From Lycorma delicatula (lineage: Eukaryota > Arthropoda > Insecta > Hemiptera > Fulgoridae), in contig NC_134456.1 in assembly GCF_047948215.1 (NCBI RefSeq), positions 13,727,730 through 13,791,729 of the forward strand: DNA of 64,000 nt. The letters are read 5' to 3'. The position numbers and the translations under genes are program-made. Under the pieces are notes generated by a model. That model saw nothing but the letters and a program-made list of their open reading frames with translations. It was not told where the DNA came from and did no database searches. Every line of letters starts with the position of its first letter. Within the stretch, counting starts at the first letter, position 1. Shown one piece after another: positions 22,840-33,792 of this stretch.

Positions 22840-23834
22840 CCAGTTTATAATAAATGTCCCGCCATTTTCAACACATTTCTGAGCACGCTTCTGTACTGCT
22901 TTTGTTGCTCTTTTTAGTTCTTCATGGCTGCCCTTAAGTTGCTCAGCTGCATCCATATTGCGGACAATTAATTCTTCACGAGATTGTATATTTGTTTTGT
23001 ATAATATATTTTTCACCATCCCCACACGCAAAAATATAAAGGTAAAGGATCAGGCGGTCTTGGTGGCCAAGAATGTGGAAACCCATGACCGACCAATTGA
23101 TGATTTAAACGAGTGGAAACGGCACAAGGAAAGTGGGGAGGCGCGCATCGTGCTGGAAGTGTACTTTGCGTTTCAGCGCAAGAGGATCATCTTCAAGCAG
23201 CTGCGGCAATTCTTGAAGAAAGACCTCAATATTTAAACGGTCAGGTAATATGAACTGTCCAAACATCTGATTATGAAGAAGGCTGTACCATACATTGATT
23301 CTATGTCGGTGTTGAAAATTGCTTTCCATAGTTTTATGAGAATTTACTTCTTCCCATGTATGCTATTGGTAGAAATTGTTGACGCCGTCTTGAGTGAAAT
23401 TTGCCCTGTCGGTAAACAAAACATATTTGTACAGTTACTGATTTATATTATACCTCTTGTAGAACTCTAAGCGAAGCGGACCGATTCCTGGGTGAAGATG
23501 CTGAACTGGCTGTTTATGATAACGATAAAACTTGTTTTATTTAAGTGTCCTGCAAACCATGAATGCGAAACTGTTATTCACTTATAAATATGTTTATTGA
23601 CACCTGGACTGCGCTGAACTGCATCGATAATAATTTCATCAACAAAAGCATCGTGTTGGATAGATCATTCGTAACCGGTACGAATAATAGATACTGAACC
23701 TGTTTCCCGAAAATTGCGGAAATCGCGTTAATTGTTTCGGTATCTGGAATTCTGCGATTCGGACAAACTATTTCATATTCTGCTGCAGCAGCTGTAGTAT
23801 TACCATTGCACATAACCAATATGACTGCCATATA
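22840..23834 (-). pseudogene. decayed Tc1/mariner-superfamily transposase (DUF4817-type N-terminus)
   Basis: On the minus strand the start near 23831 reads MAVILVMCNGNTTAAAAEYE and then PNRRIPDTETINAI, a helix-turn-helix like the insect DUF4817 domain. Further on, 23329-23105 gives VWYSLLHNQMFGQFILPDRL, then LPQLLEDDPLALKRKVHFQH and DARLP, matching the family's 'QHDGAPxH' site for the second catalytic Asp. After frameshifts, 23031-22840 gives the C-terminal helix ATKAVQKRAQKCVENGG. A region corresponding to the first Asp is present near 23400-23420 (CFVYRQG, expected FTDEA-type). Stops and frameshifts abound, so it is inactive. Family motifs are known; assignment to this element follows from its position between the inverted arms. 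Confidence 0.8.
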
Positions 23835-24739
23835 AGCGTATTCCTATGTTGTAAATAAGTACGACATCACTTCAATGGCAAATCAATCACATTCAAACTA
23901 ATATTCCCAGAAAACCATCACTAACGACAGCAAAGTTAAGTACCCGCGATACTTAATGTACCTTACATAATGATTTAAACACTAATACAGTACTGCGCAT
24001 TGTTGATCAGCTGTTTTTATTTTATTACCAACTTTGAAATAATCATTTTTCAAATAATTTATTGTATATCTATCATTAATGATAAGTTACTATCTAAGTA
24101 ATTTTTATTTATTTATTTATTTCATTTTGCAGTTGTGTAATTTCCAGTTTTTTAACGGCAATTTTTAACAATCAGTTTTGTTTTTACAAATTTTTCATAT
24201 CAAAAAATAATCTGGTTTTTTATATTAAATAAGTACTTTTCTGAAAAATGTAGTAATGCACCTCTTTCTAAATCAAATTCGAATGTTTCTAACTTCTCTT
24301 AGTTTTATTAACTTGCAATACTTTGTTCAGAATTAAATTATCTACAAATTTTGTTTAAAACTTTTGTGTTTGTTACCTATTTAACAAAGTTAAGTTAAAC
24401 ATAAAGAATAGTGTTTTTTACCCCAATTTATCGGTTTCCATCCCAGATTTCTAAAAAAATTACTGCAGGTACGATTATGGGACCTATTTTATTCTATATT
24501 TCAGGTCAAAAACCATAAGAAATCAGTAATTCTGCCCCTTAATTGACGTCCTAAATATTTCAGTATAATCTTATTTCACCGGTGTAGATGAAATAAGAGC
24601 GAAATCTTTCTTTCACTAGCTGTAACTCGCAAACGAAACATTTTAGAACATACGTTTATATATGAATTTTTTTCTTTATTTTCGCAAGTAGAATACATTC
24701 TGTTAGTCCCGGAAGAACTTCTAGATACACTCTGTATGT

Positions 24740-25868
24740 ATATGAAATTTTAGAATTTAAATGAATCGTATTCATTTTTTACTACAGACTTTTATTCTAA
24801 AGTAATGTGTAAGGATCTGTAAATAAAATACATAAATTATGTATATTTTCTCTAAAGAATTAAAAGTTTTATATATCATTCGATGATTTTCCTTACTTGT
24901 TAATCAAATAATTATTATTATTCGTTTTTTTCTCTCGTAGTTTTGTGTAAGTTTACGAGTTCAATTTTTCTGCTTGAAGAGTCATAAGAATTTTTTATGT
25001 AGGTTATAAAAAAAAGTTTTGCAAAAAGGATTTAAAATATGATAGAATTAACTAGGTGAACGTAAACACTAAATTCATTAAGACCGTTGAAAAAGTAAAT
25101 TATTATTAACCTGCCGCGAGTTCTTGTCCGCCTGAGGAAATGTGATTTATTTGCCGGTGTAGCAGTTTATTCTTAAACAGAAAATATTGCTCGTTACTTT
25201 ATCGCACAAAATATTTTATTTAAGTTTTTCAATATTGTTCGTACCTGTCGATATTATTGTCTTTCCATTTTGCATCAACGAATGAAACGACTCCATCTTG
25301 TAATAATTCCTGTTTTCAAAACTTTTCTTAACGGTTTAAAAATTGGAAACGTAGGTTACTTAAATATTTTGTCGCCTTTCCATTGTTTTTATTGTACACT
25401 TTTTATTTTTTCATAGATTAATCACTCGTAAAGTTTTATATTATGTTAGAAGGCCAATTTAATTGTTGAAAAGGTTGAGCACTTGACCTCTAAATCTCTT
25501 GATAAATTAGCCATTAATCATAATCATCATGGGGGGATCATATTTAAATTAAAATGATCCTACTAATAAAAAAAACGTTTGATCTGTTGAACCAATATAT
25601 TGACGTATAATTCGGATTAATCTGGTGTTACATGAAGAGCTCATTCTTTCTACATGAGTTTTGTAATAAATGCAGATCAGTTTTTTGATGACATTAAAAT
25701 GAATCGACTGGAAAGGGTATTTCATTTGTATTATTTCTAGATACTATACTTTAGTCAGGTCTTCTTGAATTACGAAGCTTGTTTTTTAAAGTAAAGCCCG
25801 TTTTGAATTTGCCAGCTATATATTAATGATATAAACAGAAGGTACTTGCTTAGCCCAGTTATTTCAAT
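24740..25868. other. AT-rich spacer
   Basis: No gene or repeat recognised. Confidence 0.5.
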
Positions 25869-26404
25869 CATCCTGACCCCATAGGAAAAGGACTCTCCAT
25901 GTGACGGTTTCGGTCGCCACGCGATTCCTTCCGTCCCCAGCCCTAATGGGTCTTACCGGAGGTCATCATCAGTACCTCGGTAGTGACATCTTTCAGTCAA
26001 GCCTCAGCCAGGATGCCACCGATGCAAATGCTACAAGCCACGTTACCATCGGTCTACTATTAACTAACATAAACTCCTAACAAAAACACATCTAGCCAAG
26101 TCTCAAACAAGACTGAATGACTTTCTAAGAACGAAGGAACTGAACTGTACCGACCCGAAAGATCGACACACAACTAATCGTAAAACGGAACACAAAAACA
26201 TTAACGATAGAAAATATAACATAACAATAACATAAAACGTAACTAACGAAAAATAAAAAAAAAATCTATAACCGAACAGAAACAAAAACAGCAACAGTTT
26301 AGCAAACCGTAAAACAAAATAACAATAAAACCAAAAATAATCACAAAAAAGAAAAAGTCCAAGCGGAACATCACATCTCTTCAGCGATCTTTCCTTTCGC
26401 CAAA

Positions 26405-27716
26405 TACGATGTGTGATCAAAGAATACGGTGAATGAATTTTTATAGCGGCAACTGCCGACGCTACATCCATATGCTGTAATTTGTCCAATAGCGTGATCA
26501 ACTGAGACAGGCAGGGACAAGTTTTAACACGTTCGAGCTTGCCAGTCAGCTGCCAGAACCGCTAGAGTCGCTAGAGTGAGGTTGTGTTTATCGTGTCTGT
26601 CGCGCAACATGGATTTTGAACAACGCATTAACATTAAGTTTTGTTTTAAGTCGCAAAAGAGTGTCAAAGAAGCTCACGAAATGTTAGAATCGGTGTACGT
26701 CGATAATGTAGTAACTTTGAAGACTATGTACAAGTTGTATGACCGATTTAAAAACGGAAATGAGTCTGTTGAAGACGAGCAGCGTGCGGGACGTCCAGTA
26801 ACCTCAAAAACAGTTGAAAATGTGCAAAAAGTGGAAACAATGGTTCGTTCAAACAGGCGAATGACTATTCGAGAGCTATCGGAAGACCTTAACATCTCGT
26901 ATGGATCCGTTCAAAGCATTTTAACTAACGAATTGCAAATGAGACGAGCGAGTGCAAAATTGGTTCCCAGACTTTTGAGTGATGAACAGAAGGAAAATCG
27001 TGTGTCAATTTGCACGGAGTTGAAGAGTCGTCTTCATGCAGATCCGGACTTGATGGCCAAAATTGTAACTGGAGATGAAAGTTGGGTCTATGGCTATGTC
27101 CCTGAGACCAAAATGCAGAGTTCCCAATGGAAAAACATTTCATCTCCTCGCCCTAAAAAGGCACGTCAGTCAAAATCCAACATCAAGGTCAGGCTCGTTG
27201 TTTTTTTCGATAGCGAGGGCATAGTGCGATCAGAGTTCGTTCCAAGGGGAACAACTGTAAACTCTGAATTTTATAAGGGTGTACTGCAACGTTTGCGAAA
27301 CGACGTACGAAGAAAGCGACCAGAAAAATGGACCGTTGGCTTCCTTCTTCACCACGACAACGCGCCCTGTCACACCTCACTTCTCATTCGCGAGGTTTTG
27401 GCCGAAAAAAGTGTTCCTGTCTGTCCACATCCGCCATACTCACCGGATTTAGCACCGTGCGACGTTGGCTCTTCCAAAAATTAAAACTGTGCTTAAAGGA
27501 AAACGTTTTGACACATTGAGAGGGCCACGACCGAGCAGCTGAAAGCCCTTCCGAAAGACGCCTTGCAGAAATGCCTCCAGTCATGGAGTCAACGTTGGGA
27601 TAAGTGCATTGCTAGTCAAGGACAGTACTTTGAAGGAGATTAAATCGAATTCTATGTAAACTTATTACTTTTTTTAATAAAAAATTATTTACCGTATTTT
27701 TTGATCACACCTCGTA
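26405..27716 (+). mobile_element. mariner transposon, complete length, with TIRs and TA target site
   Basis: The left end TA|CGATGTGTGATCAAAGAA (26405 on) mirrors the right end TTTTTTGATCACACCTCG|TA (to 27716). The terminal repeats are roughly 28-30 bp and imperfect, with TA on both sides. The total of about 1.3 kb is the usual mariner size. It carries one transposase pseudogene on the plus strand. It sits inside the R1-like remnant, copy B, so it is younger than that LINE. Confidence 0.92.
26609..27643 (+). pseudogene. mariner transposase, frameshifted
   Basis: The frame is open from MDFEQRINIKFCFKSQ for about 290 codons. The N-terminus contains two helix-turn-helix parts (KSVKEAHEML..., TIRELSEDLNISYGSVQSIL). 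The catalytic triad is present: TGDESWVYGY (first Asp), HHDNAPCHTS (second) and YSPDLAPCD (third), with 34 residues between the last two (D34D, mariner). I chose the Met at 26609 because the family starts there; an upstream in-frame Met at 26576 is less likely. Just after the third Asp (about 27462) a frameshift gives a premature end (VGSSKN, stop). The missing tail is readable in other frames up to SQGQYFEGD and a stop at 27641-27643, with a further frame change near 27520. A protein of about 340 residues is expected; this one cannot be made whole. Confidence 0.92.
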
Positions 27717-27815
27717 TACGCAATAAAACTTTCTACGATCATCCATTCGGCTCGGTTTTTCCAATTAACACGGAGATCAAGTGTCGACCCGATAATATCA
27801 AACCGACAAATGGTC

Positions 27816-29286
27816 TGTCGGTTATGCTTCTATATATGTATGGTGTTTATAATTTCTACATTTAAATGTAATAAAAATGAGCATTACAAAATTTACTTAT
27901 TTAATCGCTAAATTAAACATACAGTGTAAAAAAGTACTCGTAAATTTCCAAATAAAAGCGTACACGTTTTAGGTTTTCATAGCTTAATGTATCGATACTT
28001 TTTTTTGTTTCAATTTTCTTTACCCTTTCCTGATCTGTTTAACCTCGAAAAGGAATTGAATGATTGCAATCAAAGTAAATTATGATATTTGATTAAATTG
28101 TTAAGAGGAAATATGGTTTTTTCTTTGCATTTGAAATTTATCTACGTTTTAAGCTTGATTATATGCTGAAGGTGCTTTTTTCATCATCCACTTGATGTAT
28201 TTACTCCACGACCTTGAATATTTTGTAAATTATTATTACTTTCCTCTTTTATTACTGTTCCTAACAAAAATATTCACTGTACGTATAGTTATAATCTAGA
28301 TAACTTTATTTTTATTATCCGATTTCGTTAAGATAAAAGAAATTTGCTGGTAATCGATGCTATTATCTTAATTGCTTTAGTAGTGTCTATAACCGGTACT
28401 TTACTGTGTAGCGTGAACCGGCCGAATAAATGAGCAACTACGATCTGAAATTAAGGTTGTTGCTTTATTATTGTCAAATTTTATATAAACAAAATCAAAT
28501 TAAAAATTTTACTAACAGTCATGTTTTTGCTATTGCAAACACAAAATGTGGAGTATAGGCTGTATAGTGCTGCTAAGAGATGTCACAGCGGTATTAGATT
28601 ATGTGTATTTACTTTCAGTATAGCTCAGTTATTCATTATTCGTTGAAAATACGTAAAGATGTGCTCAAGTTAAAAATTACTGTTCATAGAAATTTTTTTT
28701 AACGAGTATTTCGTTCGACCTTCTGTTGGAGGAAACTCTTTTTGTCATAGATTTTTAAAATTACATTAATGTATATATATATATATATATACATAATTAA
28801 ATATAAATATTATTATTAATATTATTTTGTGATAATTAAACGTTTTTGTTATTTCAGTTAGGTACATTTTTATTACTATGTAGACTGCTGTATTAAATTT
28901 CGTTTAAATTAAGTAACAGTATGTTTAATAGAACGTGTTACAGCTAATAAAATATTATTAATTATAAAATTAATTCCTGCATGAAATAAAAGAGATATCT
29001 TTGTTAATTTTTATTTCTCCAACTGAAACTCCAACAGAATGTTCCATAACAGGAAAAGGTACTAAACAAAGATCATCTCAGAACGTATCACCAACGTTAC
29101 AAGCATAATTCCAGCTGCGCTAAACACAGCTGGAGCCTAAATAAATTTTTTTTTTTCTTATGGGGTTGCGTGTGTTCTTCAGCAGTGGAGGACATGTATA
29201 AATAAAAATGGTTTTCATAAAAAAAAAAATTTATTTTACTACATGTATGGAAACTTACGGGACACCTGTATTGATGCTATTTCTCC
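27816..29286. other. AT-rich stretch, nothing recognised
   Basis: Contains a (TA)n run at 28771-28791 and no supported gene. A short inverted pair around CAGCTG at 29112-29133 is the only structure seen. Confidence 0.45.
28771..28791. repeat. (TA)n microsatellite
   Basis: An uninterrupted TA run. Confidence 0.9.
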
Positions 29287-29323
29287 CTTTATGGCGAAAG
29301 GCAGCTTCTCTTTCGCCATAAAG
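29287..29323. repeat. perfect 14-bp hairpin
   Basis: CTTTATGGCGAAAG (29287-29300) and CTTTCGCCATAAAG (29310-29323) flank a 9-nt loop. It lies just before the block at 29340-29860, whose copies of TTTTCGCCATTA suggest a link. Confidence 0.9.
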
Positions 29324-29339
29324 AGAAAGTATATAGGTC

Positions 29340-29860
29340 AATTTAGAATTTCGATGTCGTCCTTTTTTTGCGAATGTTAACGTTTCACGATCTCCTGAAT
29401 CCAAAAACCGTAAAACGAACAGCATAGAAATTTCCGGAAGATGCAAGTACGCATGTATGTTTACCGGTGGCCTTGAATTTAGAATAACTCAGGAACGGTT
29501 CATCATAAATTCTTCGAAAATAGCTCAAAAAATTTATGTTCATAGAACATTTTGTCTTTTAATTTTGGGAAAAGTTAAAAGAGAAGGGGGTAGTTTTCGC
29601 CATTATGAATTTTTAAAATTTCAAGTAGTTTTCGCCATTATTAATTTTTAAAATTTCAAAATTTAAGTCAATGGAAATAAGAAGTGGGAGAATATTCAAC
29701 ATTATTTGTATACAATTTTCACTCTATATCTCGAAAACCCGTTAGCTAAAAAATGTTTGAAATTTGTCTCTCTCTCTTATCTCAGTTTATGCTTGAGTTT
29801 GAACTATATCAGAGAAAGGGGTAATACGGTACCTATATTCTATTCTTTTTTTGTTTAATT
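29340..29860. repeat. unclassified repeat-like block with 35-bp direct repeat
   Basis: The block has the feel of an interspersed repeat: an ACGCATGTATGT run near 29451 and a CTCAGGAACGG block near 29488, both resembling features of families D and E. Within it a unit of about 35 bp (GTAGTTTTCGCCATTATGAA, then TTTTTAAAATTTCAA) occurs twice at 29591-29660. No ends or protein were recognised. Confidence 0.4.
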
Positions 29861-30491
29861 TGTTCCCTCGTCAGGACGCTCTAGAAAGTGTTGGCCAAAC
29901 TTAAGGAACTGATTCAGGACGTCAAAATAAAAAATATCTGGTGTGGACAACACATGACTTCCTTGTACGCCTATTAAACTGCATTTATACTTTTTTTTCT
30001 TTTTTTAATGAAAAGTACATAAAATTTTATTTTATTAAAAACTCCTGATATTTTTCCATATTTTTTTTTTTGTTGCTGAATTATTATTTATCGAATTTTT
30101 TACAATGAGAGATTAATAATTATTAATAAATCAATATATTTAAATTAACAAAAAAGTTAAAAAAAAAGAGATGAAGTCTGATTCGAACCGATGTTTCTTC
30201 TCCTAAGATCCAAATATTTCATTAATTAAAATTTTATTTGGTTATAACTCTGAAACCAATGAAAATAAGTACCGCTTTTGATATATCGTTGAAAATATCT
30301 CAATGAGGGCTTATTATTACAGTTAAGTAAAAGTCCAAAATCCAAATTTTTTGGATGTTGGGTTTTTTTGAACACTTGGTTCAGTCGATTGCAATCAAAA
30401 GAGGAGGTGCACAACTAGATGTTACAACAGTCCTAAATTCAAAATTTCAACATCCTGCGGTAATCGTTTTTGAATTATTTGAGATACATAC

Positions 30492-32020
30492 GTATGTACA
30501 TCTCGATTCCCCCCCGAGGGGAGAAGATCCCACCTCGTAGCGTGTCCGGTCGCTACACCACCCCCTCCGTTACTACCCAGTAGTGGCTTTAACGGAGGAC
30601 ATCTTCTCGCCCTCAAACTGATTGCGCACCACAGCTTTCAGTCCAGGCCCCGCAGAGATGCCACCGATGCAGATACCCCGAGGGACATCTGCATCGGTAA
30701 AATTCACCCCGAGATAGTTTTACGTATTTATGCCTTCAGAATGAAGACAACGGACACCTGCAGCTACCACGTCGCCCTCAGGAACTAAGCTAGAAGCCTA
30801 ACCGCGGAACGAAGACCCCGCGCCTAGATCTAACTATTAAAGAGCCACTTTCTGAATGTCTCAGATCCGTACTAATAACCTCAACAATAAACTTTCCCAC
30901 TGAAGTTTTATACATCGAAATTTAGACCTAGTTCCCTTAAGAACCCCGCTTAATACTCAAAATGAGTTTCTATCTGACTCCGTTCCGGTCTGCCCGGGAG
31001 AGGAGAATTAACGCCTACTCCCGCACAGCGCCATCACGGAGTCCCGCGTGACATTCACCATCTTTCGCAGACCGCCGCCAAGACTCCCCTGCATACCACC
31101 AAAGCAGTACCCAGAGAAGCCCCGCCGACAGTGTCATTCGCTCATTAGTGCCCCCGTCGGAGCGCGACCGCACCCACCGAGCAAGAATAATCCCGCCCGC
31201 CGACAACGGCCGCAACCCCGCCGACAGCGTGATTAAATACATACCACCAATACATCTAACCGAGGCACGCTGCCTTAAGCACCCCCTTCGGCCAGTCAAC
31301 TGCCCAGGCAGTTCCTAGCCACCCAGGTTCCTATCACCTACTAAATCCCTTCGGCAGCCCTGCTCAGGGCGAGGAAGCGAAGGAAGCCAGCAACTATTGT
31401 CCACTCTCTACGAGTCCTCCGGTCGACTCGTAGATCCAAAATAGAGTTTACTCTCTCGAGTTCCCTAGCGACTCTGGTACGTTCAGCTTCGTACCGGGGA
31501 CATATGTGAAGGACATGGTCCACGGTGTCATCGACCCTACAGTCCGGACAGAAGCCGGAATCAACCAACCTAAACTTTGCCAATTTATCCTTAAAGGCAC
31601 CATGTCCTGAGAGGAACTGAGTGGTATGCCGATTGGGGGATACCCAGCTAATCGCTCGCAACTCTCTAACGTTGGGAAATATACCATGCGTATAACGACC
31701 TGTCAAAGAAGTATTCCACTCATCTTGCCAAGAGTCGAAACTCTGGTCTTCGATCTCACGCATACGTCCAGCAGTAAGAAGGCCTCCCTTCTTTGCAACA
31801 TATCGCTGGCTACGTTCCGTAGCCGAAATATCCACAGGTTTGATGCCCGCGATCACAGTTACTGCCTCTCGCGAGACATTCCTGTAACCACCGACAACCC
31901 CTAACAAAAGAAGACGCTGGGCTCGTAATAGAATGTCCCTATAACATTGGTAGCGCAAACGATGAGCCCAGACGGGCGCAGCGTACAATATAATGGCCTC
32001 ATAAACGCCTTTATAAAGAA
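30492..32020 (-). mobile_element. R1-like LINE, 5'-truncated (copy C), inside family E
   Basis: Read on the minus strand: ORF2 C-terminus (32024-31341), then a GC-rich 3' UTR to about 30492. The 3' UTR has blocks shared with copies A and B (ACGGAGGACATCTTC, GATGCCACCGATGCAGAT) but a longer GC-rich middle (30660-31340). ACATAC occurs at both junctions (30486-30491 and 32021-32026), a possible short target repeat. R1 proper inserts in 28S rDNA; this copy is not in rDNA, so it belongs to a related clade member or is an off-target copy. Confidence 0.8.
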
Positions 32021-32024
32021 ACAT
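31341..32024 (-). pseudogene. R1-clade-like ORF2 C-terminal fragment, open frame
   Basis: The frame is open for 227 codons. It begins past the reverse transcriptase core: YKGVYEAIILYAAPVWAHRL, then LRAQRLLLLGVVGGYRNVSR and VTVIAGIKPVDISATERSQR. A long arginine-rich linker follows, then TTQFLSGHGAFKDKLAKFRL and the zinc knuckle CPDCRVDDTVDHVLHICPRY (Cys-x2-Cys-x8-His-x4-Cys). It ends with TIVAGFLRFLALSRAAEGI. In R1-type elements this region is thought to bind nucleic acid. The endonuclease and RT catalytic motifs are absent through 5' truncation. The start codon is arbitrary. The absence of stops makes this one of the younger pieces in the window. Confidence 0.85.
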
Positions 32025-32149
32025 ACAGACGTCACGCTGAAACTAGTCAGAATGGATTCAGGGATGGTCAAAATAGATATCTCTGTTGCCATCTGGAAAC
32101 CAAAATTTTTTGCGATCACAATACTTCCTTTTCATTGTACAAGGAAGTA

Positions 32150-33028
32150 AAAATGTCACGTAGATAAACATATTACCTTGCGTTTTCTCCTCTCTTCGCA
32201 ATTTTTCGTTTTACAATAAAAATGTATTCCTTAAGATGAATATTTTAATGAAATGTTATATAAGTATTTAATAATATCTTCTACAAAATAAATAAATTTG
32301 AAAATTTTACCTTCGAAAATTCAAAAATGGTGTCTATTAAAAAATTTTTTATCATTACTAGCTCCATAAATATTAGTTTTACTGAAGAATATTCTATTTT
32401 ATAAATTATTAAGCCTTTTATTGTGAACAAGGTGATATTTCATTTATTAAAATCAGTTGATAAACAGCTGTGACACGATTCAAATTAAGTAGTATACAAA
32501 AATTATGCTGAAAACGGTTATAAAATTGTCAAACTGGTATAACTGTACCGGTATAGATAAGCGGGTAGCGTGATTCAGGATATCAAATTTTGTTACTTTT
32601 CTTCCAGTTTAATTAAACTGATCTTATATTAACGCCTGAGATTTAATAAAAACACTTTTCTTATAAGGGAAATAAACAGCAGATTATTCACTTTCACTTG
32701 AGGTAACATTGATACATTGCTAGTGAAATACCGCGAAACCGTTTGGAGCATTCCGTAAAAACCGATGTCTAAAATCTTTTAATAAATTTGTTATTTCGAT
32801 CGGTTTTCAAAATATTTCTAATTCATTATTGATTTTAAGTGAAAATAATAGACATAATTATTTAAAAACACAATGGTGTATTTGAAATAAAAATTTTTTT
32901 AGGGCGAAGCCGGGGAAGTTATGCAACTTACTGCCGGTTTTTACATTTTCGATTGTTATAGTAGGTATCAGAAGGATAACGTGTTTTTATAGCCGAAATA
33001 ATTATTCGTCAGAATTTTTTTAATTTTA
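32150..33028. other. AT-rich spacer
   Basis: Nothing recognised. Confidence 0.5.
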
Positions 33029-33792
33029 ATGTTTAGAGAATAGATGAAGAATAGATGTTTAATTTGCATAGATGAAGTCCTACGCAAGAACTATCGCATG
33101 AAAATAAACAAGAACAAAACAAAAGTAATGAAATGTAGTAGAAATAACAAAGATGGACCATTGAATGTGAAAATAGGAGGAGAAAAGATTATGGAGGTAG
33201 AAGAATTTTGTTATTTGGCAAGTAGAATTACTAAAGATGGACGAAGCAGGAGCGATATAAAATGCCGAATAGCACAAGCTAAACGAGCCTTCAGTAAGAA
33301 ATATAATTTGTTTACATCAAAAATTAATTTAAATGTCAGGAAAAGATTTTTGAAAGTATATGTTTGGAGCGTCGCTTTATATGGAAGTGAAACTTGGACG
33401 ATCGGAGTATCTGAGAAGAAAAGATTAGAAGCTTTTGAAATGCGGTGCTATAGGAGAATGTTAAAAATCAGACGGGTGGATAAAGTGACAAATGAAGAGA
33501 TATTGCGGCAAATAGATGAAGAAAGAAGCGTTTGGAAAAATATAGTTAAAAGAAGAGACAGACTTATAGGCCACATACTAAGGCATCCTGGAATAGTCGC
33601 TTTAATATTGGAAGGACAGGTAGAAGGGAAAAATTGTGTAGGCAGGCCGCGTTTGGAATATGTAAAACAAATTGTTAGGGATGTAGGATGTAGAGGGTAT
33701 ACTGAAATGAAACGACTAGCACTAGATAGGGAATCTTGGAGAGCTGCATCAAACTAGTCAATTGACTGAAGACAAAAAAAAAATGTTTAGAG
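33029..33792 (+). mobile_element. RTE-like LINE, 5'-truncated, with 10-bp target duplication
   Basis: ATGTTTAGAG occurs at 33029-33038 and 33783-33792. The insert (33039-33782) carries a 237-codon open frame (33044-33757) with the same order of motifs as the copy at 15727-16440: MKCSRNNKDGPLNVKIGG, EEFCYLASRITKDGRSRSDI, SVALYGSETWTIGVSEK, EAFEMRCYRRMLKI and RLIGHILRHPGIVALILEG. The frame ends RESWRAASN because CAG became TAG, four codons before the other copy's stop. The tail is GAAGAC plus an A-run. Only the C-terminal domain is present. The first codons before DEVLRKNY are not shared with the other copy. The intact duplication and frame argue for a recent insertion. Confidence 0.9.

Larger units (their letters stand above)
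21953..24733 (-). mobile_element. Tc1/mariner-type transposon with about 0.4-kb inverted ends, interrupted by a LINE tail
   Basis: The left arm (21953-22033 plus 22429-22755) matches the reverse complement of the right arm (about 24310-24733). Paired landmarks include GTATGTTCTAAA, TGATTTCTTATGGTTT, TTTAGGACGTYAATTAA and AATCGTACCTGCA. Between the arms lies a decayed transposase on the minus strand. A LINE 3' end splits the left arm at 22034-22428. The arms diverge at many positions and the coding part is broken, so the copy is old. I could not determine the target duplication because the flanks are TA-rich. Such long inverted ends are much longer than typical mariner TIRs. Confidence 0.8.
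25870..27815 (-). mobile_element. R1-like LINE 3' end (copy B), split by a mariner
   Basis: The flanks 25870-26404 and 27717-27815 join into one sequence that matches copy A (2155-2720). Shared landmarks are CTTACCGGAGGTCATC, AGGATGCCACCGATGC, CAGCGATC near 26385, and then GAGATCAAGTGTCGACCCGA and the GACAAATGGTCT block. Only the 3' UTR and the last few codons are present, so the copy was strongly 5'-truncated at insertion. The mariner at 26405-27716 interrupts it at a TA. Confidence 0.8.
29930..32149 (+). mobile_element. family E repeat with terminal hairpin, split by an R1-like LINE
   Basis: The element occupies 29930-30491 and 32021-32149. ACTTCCTTGTAC at 29957-29968 is the exact inverse of GTACAAGGAAGT at 32137-32148. 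The right end also folds on itself (TACTTCCTT 32122-32130 with AAGGAAGTA 32141-32149). The interior at about 30168-30200 holds a minus-strand B-box-like GGTTCGAATCAG. The blocks ATTAAAATTTTATTTGG and GTTGAAAATATCTCAATGAG recur at 50560-50690. No protein is encoded. It may be a SINE-like or MITE-like non-autonomous element; the ends fit either reading. Confidence 0.75.

Noticed and set aside
26103..26501. 132-codon minus-strand frame rich in Phe and Leu
   Set aside because: Arises from the A-rich complement of the R1-like 3' UTR and the mariner end; low complexity, no family.
31015..31299. Overlapping open frames in the GC-rich LINE 3' UTR
   Set aside because: GC-rich sequence has few stops; both strands are open and neither resembles a protein.
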